From positions 1,860,001 to 1,924,000 of the forward strand of contig NZ_JARZAE010000004.1 of assembly GCF_029892095.1 (NCBI RefSeq): a DNA stretch of 64,000 nucleotides, written 5' to 3'. How positions within the stretch are numbered: position 1 is the stretch's first letter; the number at the start of each line of letters is the position of its first letter. Made by a program: the position numbers and the translations under genes. This DNA comes from Kitasatospora sp. MAP12-44. GTDB lineage: Bacteria > Actinomycetota > Actinomycetes > Streptomycetales > Streptomycetaceae. Shown here piece by piece: positions 24,914 to 34,527 of the stretch. The notes below the pieces were generated by a model. The model saw only the letters and a list, made by a program, of their open reading frames with translations, did no database searches and had not been told where the DNA came from.

Positions 24914-26576
24914 TCACCTGTGGCGTGTTCGCGGAGTGAGGTCGAGGTCGGCGAAGTGGGTGCGGCGGGTGGTGCCGAGGGGGCGTCCGCTCCGGTGGGC
25001 GTCGATGCGGTGGAGGTTGATCGCGGCGGCGCTGAGGACGTGGGCGAGGCCGGTCTTGGCCTGGCCGCGGTAGCGGCTGCGGCGGATGGTGGTGGTGCGC
25101 ACGGCGTGGGAGATCGTGCCTTTGACGCCGGCATGGGTGGCGTACTGCTGCTTCCACTCGTCGGTTTCCTGCAACTTGCGTTGTGACTACAGGAGTTCGT
25201 GCTCCTCGCGGGGGTGAGGGTCAGCGGCGGGTGAAGCCGGTGGTGCAGGAGGGCCGGACCTTGCAGTTGCGGCAGTCCCACTCGGGGAAGAGGACGACGG
25301 TGCACGGATGGCCGTCCATGCGGGTGTGACCCCAGTAGCGGCTCTTGGCTCCGCGCGGGCAGATCGCGTACTGCTCGTCCCAGTGGATGGTGAAGTCGGT
25401 GAGCGCGAAGCCCTTGCCCTCGCGGGTCTGGCGGTAGCTGGCGGGTGGGAGCGGGCCGGTGAGGTCGATTCCTTCGGCGCGGGCGGCCAGGACGATCGCG
25501 GCGGAGGTGTAGCCGCCGTCGACGAGGTGCTTGCCGGGCGTCAGGCCCCGGCGGGCCAGGACGTCATGAACGGGCTGGACCTGGGTGGAGTCGTCGACGG
25601 CCGCGTGGGTGGTGGCCACGTTCACGATCAGGTGCGGCAGGTCGTCGTCACAGGTCTCGCTGTAGTGGACCTTCTATCCGTCCCAGAGCATGCCGCGCTT
25701 GCCGCCGCAGCGCGCGTCCGGATCGTGCGAGCTGACCAGCCGGAGTCTGCCCGGCGGAAGGTCCTTGCCCTCCCGCCAACGCACCCCCTCGACGTTGTAG
25801 TCGCGGTGGTACTGCTGGATCCACGCCCGGCGCAGGACCTGCACGGCCGGCAGCTGCCGCAGCCAGGCGGGTGTGTCCGGGTGGTGGACCGCCTCCAGCA
25901 GGGTGAAGCCGTCGCCTCCGACCTGCACCGCGAACGCCCCGCGCTCCGGCTCGCCCTTGGGCAGGCGGTAGGAGTCGGCCCGCTGCCCGTACCGGTCCTG
26001 CCAGGACGCGTCCGCGATCCGGGCTCCGCGCAGCCAGTCGGGGGCGGCGACCGACAGGGCTTCCAGCGCGCACCGCAGCGTCTCGGTGCAGAACTCCAGC
26101 CGATTCAAGTCCCTTACCAGAGCAAGGACATGAGTGGCATCGGTGCGCACGCGGCCACCGGCACGCAGGAATCCGAGCTCGGACAGCCGCTGCAGCAGCC
26201 GGTCCAAAACCACCTGCTCCGCGCTGTGCTCGACCAGCCGTTCGCGGAAACCTGACAGGACCGAGAAGAGGAAGCCTTCGTCCTCCAACTCCAGCCCCAG
26301 CAAGTATTTCCAGTCGATCCTGCCGCGAACCGCGTCAGCTGCCTGGCGGTCCGTCAACCGTTCGGCGAACTGCATCACCGATACGACCGCGAGCATGCCC
26401 GGGGCAAGACCCGGGCCACCCCGCGCGGGGAACGCCGCCGCGAAGTCCGCGTCCTGGAACAGCACACCGAGCTCATCACGTACCCGCATCGCCAGGCAGC
26501 CCTTGGGGAACGCCGCCCGGGCCACCCGAGCCGTCACCCCCGGAACCTCGGGGGCCGGGACAGGACGCAGCGACAC
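24914..26576 (-). pseudogene. Decayed IS1182-family transposase
   Basis: The N-terminal part (25674-26576) reads MSLRPVPAPEVPGVTARVAR, then VLFQDADFAAAFPARG, MLAVVSVMQFAERLTDRQAA and IDWKYLLGLELEDEGF, all standard IS1182-group marks. A TAG stop interrupts at 25674. The same frame continues with KVHYSETCDDDLPHLIVNV, then VDGGYTSAAIVLAARAEGID, to a stop at 25221. Two single-base losses near 25200-25222 and another TAG near 25187 precede the C-terminal part (24914-25174), which reads QETDEWKQQYATHAGVKGTI, then RSRYRGQAKTGLAHVLSAAA. The transposase end joins directly to the truncated recombinase, with no recognised terminal repeat. The element is dead. Confidence 0.85.
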
Positions 26577-26963
26577 CGCGCCGATCCCCCCTCACTTCCC
26601 CGTGAACCGACCGATCCCCAACACCATCCCACCCACAAACCCGCACGTCAGCCGATTGCGAAGAATCGAGCGACAGAGTCCCACAGGATCCGGCTCCGGC
26701 CAAGGCCGCGGCTGCACCGACACCACTCGCTCCGTTCCGTCAGCAAACCCGAGGAAGACCAACGAGCTCCATGCTCCCAGTTCCTGGAGCACAGCAAGTC
26801 ATCTCACCTGCTCGGCAGGCACGTTGGAATTAACCACCAAGATCCCGCAGTGCTGCACTGAATCCGACCCGAGCGGCCCTTTTGCGTCAAGGTCAAGTCC
26901 AGGCTACCGCTCGGCAGAACCACTGGAATAGGATCATGCGGAATGCCGTTCCAGTTCCAAACA
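26577..26963 (-). other. Non-coding stretch with a possible second IS1182 fragment
   Basis: On the reverse strand near 26690-26735 the codons read VSVQPRPWPEPDP, which matches the usual first residues of a different IS1182-type transposase, then diverge at once. The rest to 26963 shows no gene. It may be a scar of a second insertion. Confidence 0.3.
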
Positions 26964-27006
26964 TGCCGAACGGCCGCTCACCCAGAGGGTGAGCGGCCGT
27001 TCGGCA
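26964..27006. terminator. Strong hairpin terminator after the toxin-immunity operon
   Basis: A perfect 20-bp stem (26964-26983 with 26987-27006) with a 3-base loop, about 105 bases beyond the immunity gene stop on the reverse strand. Confidence 0.8.
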
Positions 27007-27110
27007 ATTCAGGACAGCTGTCTGTCGCCACCAGGACGTCAAACCCCGGACGCCCCGATCAAGAGGCCGGGAGATCCGTCTCTTCCGCAACAATCAGCCG
27101 CTGCTTCTCG

Positions 27111-27461
27111 TCACGATCCCGAAGCCGGAGCATCAAGCAGGAGACGGGCACGGGCGTCGCCGGCATCAGTGTTACATAGCCAGCAGCCGCCGTCGGGCGG
27201 GTTCCAAGAACCCTCCTTCAACTCACGCAGGACTCGCCGTGCGTTGTCTTCCGCATTTCCCGGCCGTCGTTCGAAGCCAGTCTCCCCGAGATCCCCTACA
27301 GCAACAAGGCCGTCACCCAGGAGCTCACCCAGAATATCTGAGGTCAATTTCTCAAAATTGTCCGGCTCAGACTCCATGGAATATCGAACGAGGGCGATGA
27401 CTGAAACCCAGTCATCCAGCCCTTCGACAAGAACTTCGCGAACGATGTCACTCTTGTCCAT
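27111..27461 (-). CDS. Probable immunity protein for the Rhs toxin
   Basis: The 116-residue acidic protein starts with the ATG at 27459-27461, whose last template base is shared with the TGA of the Rhs gene (TGATG overlap). It can thus be made by re-initiation right after the toxin. It has no signal peptide and looks helical: MDKSDIVREVLVEGLDDWVS, then EKLTSDILGELLGDGLVAVG, then NARRVLRELKEGSW. A GGCWLCN motif and a GDARARLLLD tail follow. Size, acidity and position are those of immunity proteins in polymorphic toxin loci. I cannot place it in a named Imm family. It should bind and block the C-terminal toxin domain of the protein upstream. Confidence 0.75.
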   Translation of the reverse strand: MDKSDIVREVLVEGLDDWVSVIALVRYSMESEPDNFEKLTSDILGELLGDGLVAVGDLGETGFERRPGNAEDNARRVLRELKEGSWNPPDGGCWLCNTDAGDARARLLLDAPASGS

Positions 27462-30400
27462 CACAGATGCACCTTCAAGATGTCTCCAACCCCTCGGTCG
27501 ATATCGATCGTTTCGCCTCCCGAGCCGGATACGACACGCCACTGCATTATAGGACCATCCTGCAGCTTCATCACGTCAGGAATTTTGGGACCACGTGCGG
27601 GAAGCCGATCCGCTCCGGACGTCCAACGGTCGAACAGACCCCTGAGATCTTCAGGGGAGTCCGCCAGTTTTACGTGCGATTGTTTCCCCCGGGGCAAGGC
27701 ATCCCATTCCGCTTTCCAGTCGATCGCACTGCTGTCGTCACTCACCGTCGCTGCCGCGGCGTCACCACTCGCTGCCGCGGCGTCACCACTCGCTGCTGCG
27801 GCGTCACCACTCGCTGCTGCGGCGTCACCGCCCGCTGCTGCGACGTCACCACCCGCAGCCGCGTCGCCCGATGCGGCCAGGGCACCGATATCGGCAGCAT
27901 CGGCGGCATCGGTGACGGGGTCAAGGCCGAGTTGGGCGATGTCCGCCGCGGTCAAGCCCACGGCACCGGCGGCAAGACCGGCCTTGCTCCAGGAGAACCC
28001 CCCGCTCGTGCTCTTGGCCTGCTGTTGGAGGGCCTGCTTTTCTGCTGCCGCTTCGGATGCGCGGGCGGCTGCTTCAGCCTTTTCCTGGGCAGCGAGCTGA
28101 GCGCGGGCTTGGGCCCAGGAGTCGTCCCACTTCTTGTTGGTGACGTTGTTCCAGATGTGGTGCCGTTGGGCGAAGCCGGTGCTGTCACCCCAGGAGCCGG
28201 GGTCGAACGGGCCGACGCCGTAGGTGTGGGGCGGGTGGGTCTTGGCGACGACCTGGCCACTCTGCTCGTTGACGACCTCGCCTTCGGGGTCGGTGACAGT
28301 GGTGGTGCCGCCGGGTCCGCTGCCGCAGGCGAAGCCTGCTTCGGCGCAGTCGTCGGGGCGCAGGCCGCTGGGGTCGGCTTGGCCGATGGGGTTGTCGGCG
28401 GTGTAGGTGTAGCCGTTGAGGAGTTGGTCGTCGGTGGCTTCGAAGAGGGGGTCGAGGCTGATGAAGCGCCCGGTGGTGGTGTCGTACTGGCGAGCTCCGA
28501 GGAGTGTGAGGCCGGTGTCGGTGTTGGTGGGGGCGTTGAGGAATCCGCGGCTGTCGTTCCAGGTTCCGGTGGTGCCGCGGGGGGCGCCGTAGGGGGTGAA
28601 CTGGCGCCATGTGGGGTTCTGGGCGGTGGCGTCCAGGGAGAGGCCGCTGGTGCCGTGCTGGTCGGTGATCTCGAAGGCGTAGGTGCTGCTGCTGCCCGTG
28701 CCGGTGCGGACCGCGGTGCCGCCGCCGGGCATCGGGTAGTAGCGGTTGCCGGATGTGGTGTTGGTGGTGGTGTTCAGGGTGAGCTGTTCACCCGGCAGGT
28801 AGAGGGTGGTGGTGCCGGGGTCCTCCTGGAGCAGGACACTGCCGTCGGGGCCGTAGACGTAGTTGGTGGTGCCGGCGGTGCCGCCGCTGATCTGGGTGAG
28901 CTGGCCGGCGTCGTTCCAGGTGAGGTTCTGCGTCCCGGCGCTGGGGGTGGTGCGGGCGGTGGTGTTGCCGGCGGAGTCGTAGCCGGCGCTGGTGGTGGAG
29001 GTGCTGGCGCCGGTGGTGCTGGTGCCGGTCAGGGTGTGTGGCTGGTTGGTGCCGTTGCCGTTGTAGGTGTAGCCGGTGGTGGTGTCGGTTCCGCCGGTGG
29101 TGGAGTGGGCGACCTGGCTGGTGCGCTGGCCCAGGGCGTCGAAGGTCCAGGCGGTCCAGTAGGCGCTGCCGCCGCTGAGCTGGTCGCCGACGGTGCTGGA
29201 GCTACCGGTCGCCGGGGTGGCGGCGCAGGAGTCGGTGGCGGTCCATGCCTGGTTGAGGCGGTCCAGTGCGTCGTACTGGTAGCACTGGGTCTCGGTGGCG
29301 GTGGCGGCACCCAGACGGGTGGAGACCTGCTTGGTGATGTTGCCGGCGGGGTCGTAGGTGTAGTTCTGCTCGTCCACCGCGCTGGGGGTGTTGGTGGAAC
29401 GCGTGACCAACTGGTCGGTGAGCGCGCTGGTGTGGGGGTCGTAGGTGTCGGTGATGAAGGCCTGCGTGGTCGTACCGGTGCCCAGGGTCTCCTGCTGGAC
29501 GTGGCCGTAGGCGTCGTAGCTGGTGGATTGGGCGTAGACGTTCAGGCCGCCGATCCCGCTGGGCAGGTCGAGGGCTCCGATGTAGCTGTAGCCGACGGTC
29601 TCGGCGGCCATGCCGCCCGCCGCCGGGATGGTGCTCTTGGCGGGCAGGCCTGTGGTGGTGCTGTAGGAGTGCTGGAAGGTGTAGGTCGCAGCGAGTGAGC
29701 CGGCAGCGGGGCTCGCGGGGATGGTGACCTTCTCGCCGAGGGACTCTCCGAAGACGTTGAAGTTCATCGCCTGGGTGGTGTAGGCGAGACCGGTGCTGTC
29801 GTAGGAGGTAGCGGTGGTGAGGTGGCCGAGGGGGTACTTCATGCCGGTGACGGCGTTGTTGCTGTTGTCGTAGACGTTGGCGGTGAGCCGGTTGGTGGTG
29901 GACTGGCCGGAGACCGGGGCGTCGTAGCTGCCTATTTGGCGGCCGAGCGCGTCGTAGGTGGAGCTGGTGGTCTTGCCCCGGGAGTCGGTGGCCTGCACCA
30001 GGTTCCCGACCGCGTCGTAGGCCATCGTGCTGGTCCCGGCGTCCGGGTCCTGCTTGGAGACGGCCTGGCCGAGCATGTCGTAGGTGGTGGTCCAGGTGGA
30101 GCCGCTGGCGGTGGTGGTGTTCTGGTTGCCGTGGCTGTCGTAGCCGTAGGTGGTGGCCTGGCTGGTGCCGCCGGAGACCGACCAGATGCCCGCGAAGGTG
30201 TCGGCTGGCGTGTTCAGGGTGGGAGCGGCGGTGTAGGAGTCGAGCTCGCTGCTGCGACCCAGCGGGTCGGTGAGCGTGGACTTCACGGTGCCGCCGGAGG
30301 GCGGGATGACGGTGGTGCGGTCGCCGTTGTAGACCGTGGTGGTCGCCGAGACCAGCAGGTTGTCCTTCTCGGACTGGTCGACTACGACGCGGCCCAGGCC

Positions 30401-33400
30401 GTCGTAGGTGTAGTAGTCCTGGTTGGGGACCTCGTCCTTGAGGTTGGCCGCGGACACCAGGGTGGTGTTGGGGCCGGTGGCCGAGTCCCACCAGCCGTTG
30501 TAGGTGGACGCCTTCCAGCCGCGCGAGTCGTAGAAGGTGTCGGTGACCATCCGTCCGCCCTGCGGGGTGGAGGACTGGGTCTGCCTCGGGCGCGCCATCG
30601 CGTCGTACAGGACGGTGGAGACCACGTAGCTCGAGGCTTCGTCGAGCTTGTCGGTGGTGACTGCGGTGATGCCGGTGTTGGAGACGGTGTAGGTGTAGGT
30701 CGCGTTGGCCGCCAGCGTCGTGGCCCGCGAGTCGGACCAGGCTGCGGTGATGCGGCCCAGCGGGTCGTACTGGTCCGTGGTGACCACGCCGTTGAGGTCG
30801 GTGCTGGTCAGGCTCAGGTTACGGGCCGGGTCGACGGTGGTGGAGGCACTCTGGCCGAGCGCGTTGGTGGCGGTGGTGGCGGTGATCAGACCGACCGCGT
30901 CGGTGGTGTAGGCGAGGTGGGTCTTGGCGCCGGCCGCGTTGTAGCTGTCGGTGGGTCGACCCGCGCTGTCGTTGACCTCGGTGCTCTGCGTGGTCCAGAC
31001 CGGAGTGGACCCGGTGTAGCCGGTGAGCTTCTGGTGGATCGAGGTATCGCCCTTGGTGGGGGCCGCGGTCTGCGGGAAGGTGTAGCTGGGCTGGGGCCAG
31101 GCGGCCGCGTCGGTGGGGTCGTCGTACAGGGTGCGGGTGGCGCTGACGACCTGGTCGGGGCGGGTGACGCTGCCCGGTGCGGTCAGGGTGTTCACCGAAC
31201 CGGGGACGCTGCTGGTGGTGCCTTCGGTGAAGCCGCCGCAGGCGACCGCGTCGGTCTCGCTGCCGCTGGGCAGGCCGACCAGGTTCGCGGCGGTGTTCGG
31301 GGCCGCGAAGTTGCTGAGCGAGCACTGGTCGTAGGCAGGGTTCGCCGGAACGGTGTGGGTGTAGACGGCGGTGGGCAGGCCGAAGTCGGCGTCGGTGGTG
31401 GTGGCGTCGTAGGCGGTGTCGGTCTCGTTCACACGCCAGGTGGTGGTGCCGCCGTCGGTCAGGGCCTGACGGCTCCACTCCTCCACGGGCACGACCTTGT
31501 TCGCGGTCAGCGCGGGCAGGCCGATGCGGTTGCGGGACGCGGTGGCGGGCGAGACCCAGTACGAGGTGATCGCCGAGTGGTCGACCGGTCCGCCCGCGCC
31601 CAGGTAACTGGTCTGCTCGAGTGCCGAGCCGGCCAGCAGGTCGTTGTCGTCGTGGGTGCCGCCCTGGGAGTCCGTCAGGGTGACGGCGGTGGTGTTGTTG
31701 TCGTCGGACATGCCCTGGTAGTAGGTGGTCTCGGACTCGGTCTGCTTGTCGTTGGTGATGTCGCCGTTGAAGGTCTTCACATCGCCGTAGCCGCGCCACT
31801 GACCGTAGGTGCGGTTCTTGGGCTGCACGACCTCGTCGTCGTCGAAGTGCCAGGCCGCGCCGGAGTACTGGTAGGAGGTGGCGGTGGCCACGGCTCCGCC
31901 AGTGGGGTCGGACTGGGTGACCTTCTGGACCACGTACTTGTTGAACCAGTCCAGGATCGGGGCGGTGTAGCCCTGCGGGGTCCAGTACACCGGGTAGCAC
32001 GAACTGGTGTTGCTAGCGGGGCTGGTGGTGACCGGGGCGGTGCACGGGCTGGTCTGGCCGTACTGCACGCCGATCACCGATCCGGTCTCGGTGGTGACCG
32101 TGGCGATGCGGTAGCGGTACAGCGCGGGCAGGCCGTCGACCGAGGTGTCCACCCGGTTGGGCATGTCGACCGAGCCGAAGGAGACCGACGGCAGCGTGAT
32201 CGGTGTGGTCGTCCCGCCGGCTCTGGTGTCGGAGCCGGTGTGCGCGATGGACGCCAGCCACAGGGTGGCGCCGCCGTCCGCGGTGACCGGCAGCGTGTGC
32301 GTGAGCGTGTAGGTGTCGACCGTGTTGTAGCCCGAGGTCGTGGTGTTGTACTGCTCGGTGGCGATCGAGGCCAGGCGCACCGTGGAGTAGAACGCCGGCG
32401 AGTAGCTGGAGCAGGTGGTACCCGAGGCGCAGGCCAGGTCGTAGGGGACATCGGGCCAGTTGGCCTGGGTGGTGGAGTTCAGCGGGTCACAGGAGGCGGT
32501 GCCGCTGGTGCAGCGGTCCGCGGTGTTGAAGGCGACCTTGTCAGCGACGGTGCCGAAGGCGTTGCCGTCGGTGAAGCCGTAGTCGATGTGGTCCAGGTGC
32601 GAGTCGCGCACGTAGGACGTGTTCGCGGCGCCGTTGTCCTGGCCGTAGTAGTTGGTGTTCTGGTCGTAGTAATAGGACATGGCGTTGCCGTGGACGTCCT
32701 TGACGTAGTCAAGGTTGTAGCGGTAGCCCATGGTGCAGACCGAGGAGGTGAAGCCCGCCGCGTTGTAGCAGGGGTCGCCGGCGTGGGCGGAGTAGACCGG
32801 TTCGGTGTCCACCGAGTTCGTGGTGGGCTTGCCGCTGGTCCAGCCGGGCAGTTGGTTGCGGCCGAAGGAGTACGTCGTGCCCTGACGGTCGGTGACGGTG
32901 TAGTAGTCCGTGTTGTAGGTGCCGTCGCCGTTGTTGGCGCCGGTGACATGGGTGACCACGTCACCGTTGTCGTCGGCGGCCTTCCAGCTGCTGTGGGTGG
33001 AGTCCCAGACCAGGGCGGTGCTCGCGCCGTTCAACGACAGCGTCAGGATCGGGCCCGCGTAGCACTCGTCGCCCGTCGAGGTCGGCGAGGCGCTGCCCTC
33101 GGGATTGTCGGAGCAGGAGGTGAAGCTCTGCTCGATGAACGACTGCGGCATGCTCCAGCCGTCACCGGCCCAGCCGGACTGGGCCTGTGAGGCTGCGGTC
33201 TGGCCGTCGACGGACCCGGAGTCGTAGTCCAGGGACAGCTTCGGGGTGAGCGCCGAGGACGCCGGCGGCACGGTCATCGGGTAGCTGTACGTCCATGAGC
33301 CGGATGAGGTCCCGGCCTCCCAGGAACCCGCCGCCTTCAGGCTGGTGGAGCCGAACGAGCCGGTCGGCCCGCCGCCGTCACCACCGCCGGAGCCGGAGAC

Positions 33401-34252
33401 CGCCGCTAGCACCATGGCGTTCGACGTGCTGGCAGACGCCTGCACGGCCTGGGGCTTCACGGCGGAGGACTGGATCCAGGCGGCCTTGACCGCCGATCCG
33501 CTCGCGGCGGGCGCAGTCGAGGAAATGCCCGCGGTGCTCGGGGCGCCGACCGCCTGGAGCTGGAGCTGAGCGGACAGTTGCTTGCTCTTGGCGTTGTTGG
33601 TGGCACCCAGGGGGTGCTGGACGCGGCAGGCGGCGACCTGGGGTGTCGTCAGCGCGCAGGCGGGCAGTTCGACCAGGGTCAGCCGTGATCCGTAGCCTGC
33701 TCCGTAAGCCTGGGCGAAGGCCGAGTAGTCCAGCCGGACGTTGGCCGCGCCTGCTCCGTCTGTGGCGGGGTTCACGGTGAAGAGGACGCCGTTGACGCCG
33801 GCCTTGGCCGCGGTCGCCTGGTCCTTGACGCTGACCTGCGCGCTGCTGGGCCCCTGGTAGGAGCCGCTCTTGGGCGCCAGAGGCGTGAGCGTGACCGGGC
33901 CCACCGCCGCGGCGGCGGGAGCGGCCCCTGGCTGGGTCGCGGCCGGTGCGCCGAGCGTCACGGTCGCGTTGGCCGCCTTGGGCCAGGTGGTCGCGACGGG
34001 GCGGTAGGCGGGTGCCGACGCGGGGCGGGTGATGCCCTTCGGCGCCACCGGGACCACGTTCTTCACCGACGGAGTGGCCGGCAGGGAGGGCGCCGACGCG
34101 TGCGGGGCAAGCGACTTGGGGGCGGGAACCTGGCCCATGGCCGAGGTGGCACCCATCGCCAGAATGCCCGCCATCGCGGTGGACACAGCCCGCAGTCGTG
34201 CGCGTCTGCGCCGCGTTCTCGCCCCGCCTTGGTTGTGCAGCAGCAGCACCAT
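27461..34252 (-). CDS. Secreted Rhs-repeat polymorphic toxin
   Basis: The 2263-residue protein begins MVLLLHNQGG, with GGAACGG about nine bases upstream; an ATG ten codons earlier is possible. The N-terminus has an Arg-rich stretch, then a hydrophobic signal (STAMAGILAMGATSAMG). An SpvB-type beta region follows with YPMTVPPASSALTPKLSLDY and AGDGWSMPQSFIEQ. Dozens of Rhs/YD repeats (YDALGRQIGSYD, YDPLGRITAAW) run to the core signature GARQYDTTTGRFISLDP, then DNPIGQADPSG near residue 1960. The variable C-terminus holds five AASGDAA-type units and a last domain of about 90 residues (WKAEWDALPRGKQSHVKLAD to GETIDIDRGVGDILKVHL). That domain is the presumed toxin, with conserved-looking His, Trp, Arg and Asp but no family I know. 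It is divergent from the LamG gene and followed by immunity. Confidence 0.92.
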   Translation of the reverse strand: MVLLLHNQGGARTRRRRARLRAVSTAMAGILAMGATSAMGQVPAPKSLAPHASAPSLPATPSVKNVVPVAPKGITRPASAPAYRPVATTWPKAANATVTLGAPAATQPGAAPAAAAVGPVTLTPLAPKSGSYQGPSSAQVSVKDQATAAKAGVNGVLFTVNPATDGAGAANVRLDYSAFAQAYGAGYGSRLTLVELPACALTTPQVAACRVQHPLGATNNAKSKQLSAQLQLQAVGAPSTAGISSTAPAASGSAVKAAWIQSSAVKPQAVQASASTSNAMVLAAVSGSGGGDGGGPTGSFGSTSLKAAGSWEAGTSSGSWTYSYPMTVPPASSALTPKLSLDYDSGSVDGQTAASQAQSGWAGDGWSMPQSFIEQSFTSCSDNPEGSASPTSTGDECYAGPILTLSLNGASTALVWDSTHSSWKAADDNGDVVTHVTGANNGDGTYNTDYYTVTDRQGTTYSFGRNQLPGWTSGKPTTNSVDTEPVYSAHAGDPCYNAAGFTSSVCTMGYRYNLDYVKDVHGNAMSYYYDQNTNYYGQDNGAANTSYVRDSHLDHIDYGFTDGNAFGTVADKVAFNTADRCTSGTASCDPLNSTTQANWPDVPYDLACASGTTCSSYSPAFYSTVRLASIATEQYNTTTSGYNTVDTYTLTHTLPVTADGGATLWLASIAHTGSDTRAGGTTTPITLPSVSFGSVDMPNRVDTSVDGLPALYRYRIATVTTETGSVIGVQYGQTSPCTAPVTTSPASNTSSCYPVYWTPQGYTAPILDWFNKYVVQKVTQSDPTGGAVATATSYQYSGAAWHFDDDEVVQPKNRTYGQWRGYGDVKTFNGDITNDKQTESETTYYQGMSDDNNTTAVTLTDSQGGTHDDNDLLAGSALEQTSYLGAGGPVDHSAITSYWVSPATASRNRIGLPALTANKVVPVEEWSRQALTDGGTTTWRVNETDTAYDATTTDADFGLPTAVYTHTVPANPAYDQCSLSNFAAPNTAANLVGLPSGSETDAVACGGFTEGTTSSVPGSVNTLTAPGSVTRPDQVVSATRTLYDDPTDAAAWPQPSYTFPQTAAPTKGDTSIHQKLTGYTGSTPVWTTQSTEVNDSAGRPTDSYNAAGAKTHLAYTTDAVGLITATTATNALGQSASTTVDPARNLSLTSTDLNGVVTTDQYDPLGRITAAWSDSRATTLAANATYTYTVSNTGITAVTTDKLDEASSYVVSTVLYDAMARPRQTQSSTPQGGRMVTDTFYDSRGWKASTYNGWWDSATGPNTTLVSAANLKDEVPNQDYYTYDGLGRVVVDQSEKDNLLVSATTTVYNGDRTTVIPPSGGTVKSTLTDPLGRSSELDSYTAAPTLNTPADTFAGIWSVSGGTSQATTYGYDSHGNQNTTTASGSTWTTTYDMLGQAVSKQDPDAGTSTMAYDAVGNLVQATDSRGKTTSSTYDALGRQIGSYDAPVSGQSTTNRLTANVYDNSNNAVTGMKYPLGHLTTATSYDSTGLAYTTQAMNFNVFGESLGEKVTIPASPAAGSLAATYTFQHSYSTTTGLPAKSTIPAAGGMAAETVGYSYIGALDLPSGIGGLNVYAQSTSYDAYGHVQQETLGTGTTTQAFITDTYDPHTSALTDQLVTRSTNTPSAVDEQNYTYDPAGNITKQVSTRLGAATATETQCYQYDALDRLNQAWTATDSCAATPATGSSSTVGDQLSGGSAYWTAWTFDALGQRTSQVAHSTTGGTDTTTGYTYNGNGTNQPHTLTGTSTTGASTSTTSAGYDSAGNTTARTTPSAGTQNLTWNDAGQLTQISGGTAGTTNYVYGPDGSVLLQEDPGTTTLYLPGEQLTLNTTTNTTSGNRYYPMPGGGTAVRTGTGSSSTYAFEITDQHGTSGLSLDATAQNPTWRQFTPYGAPRGTTGTWNDSRGFLNAPTNTDTGLTLLGARQYDTTTGRFISLDPLFEATDDQLLNGYTYTADNPIGQADPSGLRPDDCAEAGFACGSGPGGTTTVTDPEGEVVNEQSGQVVAKTHPPHTYGVGPFDPGSWGDSTGFAQRHHIWNNVTNKKWDDSWAQARAQLAAQEKAEAAARASEAAAEKQALQQQAKSTSGGFSWSKAGLAAGAVGLTAADIAQLGLDPVTDAADAADIGALAASGDAAAGGDVAAAGGDAAAASGDAAAASGDAAAASGDAAAATVSDDSSAIDWKAEWDALPRGKQSHVKLADSPEDLRGLFDRWTSGADRLPARGPKIPDVMKLQDGPIMQWRVVSGSGGETIDIDRGVGDILKVHL
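27750..27854. repeat. 21-bp tandem repeat in the Rhs C-terminal linker
   Basis: Five 21-bp units run from 27750 to 27854; each encodes seven residues (GDAAAAS type) between the Rhs core and the toxin domain. The first two units are identical and the others differ by one to three bases. Confidence 0.85.
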
Positions 34253-34527
34253 CACGTGAATCCGTTCCCTGAAAATGAGCATGACGACAGGCCAGAGTCA
34301 GCGGCAGGATGCCGCTGACCTGGTCTGATGGCGCAACGATCACATGCGGATCATGGAATTCCGGTTACGGATCAAACACGATCCGCTGGGGAGGCCCGGA
34401 TACATCACGACGTAAGAGGACATTTACGCCTGTGCTCTGGATCACTTCGGATGGAACTTGTCTGAGCAGTGCTTACGGTGACGGGTATTCGGAGGCGATC
34501 GACCTCCGGTCAGAGAGTGAAGAACCC
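34253..34527. promoter_or_regulatory. Divergent promoter region of the Rhs and LamG genes
   Basis: About 275 bp without a gene between two large divergent surface-protein genes. AGAGTGAAGAA ahead of 34528 is a weak ribosome site. No operator was recognised. Confidence 0.35.

Larger units (their letters stand above)
23463..24916 (-). pseudogene. Serine recombinase lacking its catalytic domain
   Basis: The frame reads a large actinobacterial serine recombinase from residue region VNRATDSYGVELWVPEVGG onward. It has SVFGGMSNAERSRIKIRVR, EGRFLGGRPPYGY, the recombinase domain (ILLNPRYTGYQVWNKQRKDE), and a zinc-ribbon with RIDCVLCGRKMGSQWSHEEAYYRC. The N-terminal resolvase part with the active Ser is missing: the sequence upstream of 24914 is the 3' end of an IS1182-type transposase. 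The upstream residues of the open frame are therefore out-of-frame IS sequence. The C-terminus VVSEGGLEPPRPIKGTSTS is encoded antisense to the tRNA, with the stop in the anticodon arm. A terminator-like hairpin lies inside the 3' end. The enzyme cannot be active. Confidence 0.85.

Noticed and set aside
24917..25157. N-terminal 81 residues of the recombinase open frame
   Set aside because: Pro/His/Arg-rich reading of the IS1182 transposase end in the wrong frame; the true N-terminus is absent.
27750..27854. CRISPR array
   Set aside because: Repeats are contiguous, in frame and without spacers. The LamG, propeller and module repeats are likewise coding duplications.
29822..33190. 1122-residue forward frame opposite the Rhs gene
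   Set aside because: Compositional shadow of the Rhs repeats; no start signal or domain.
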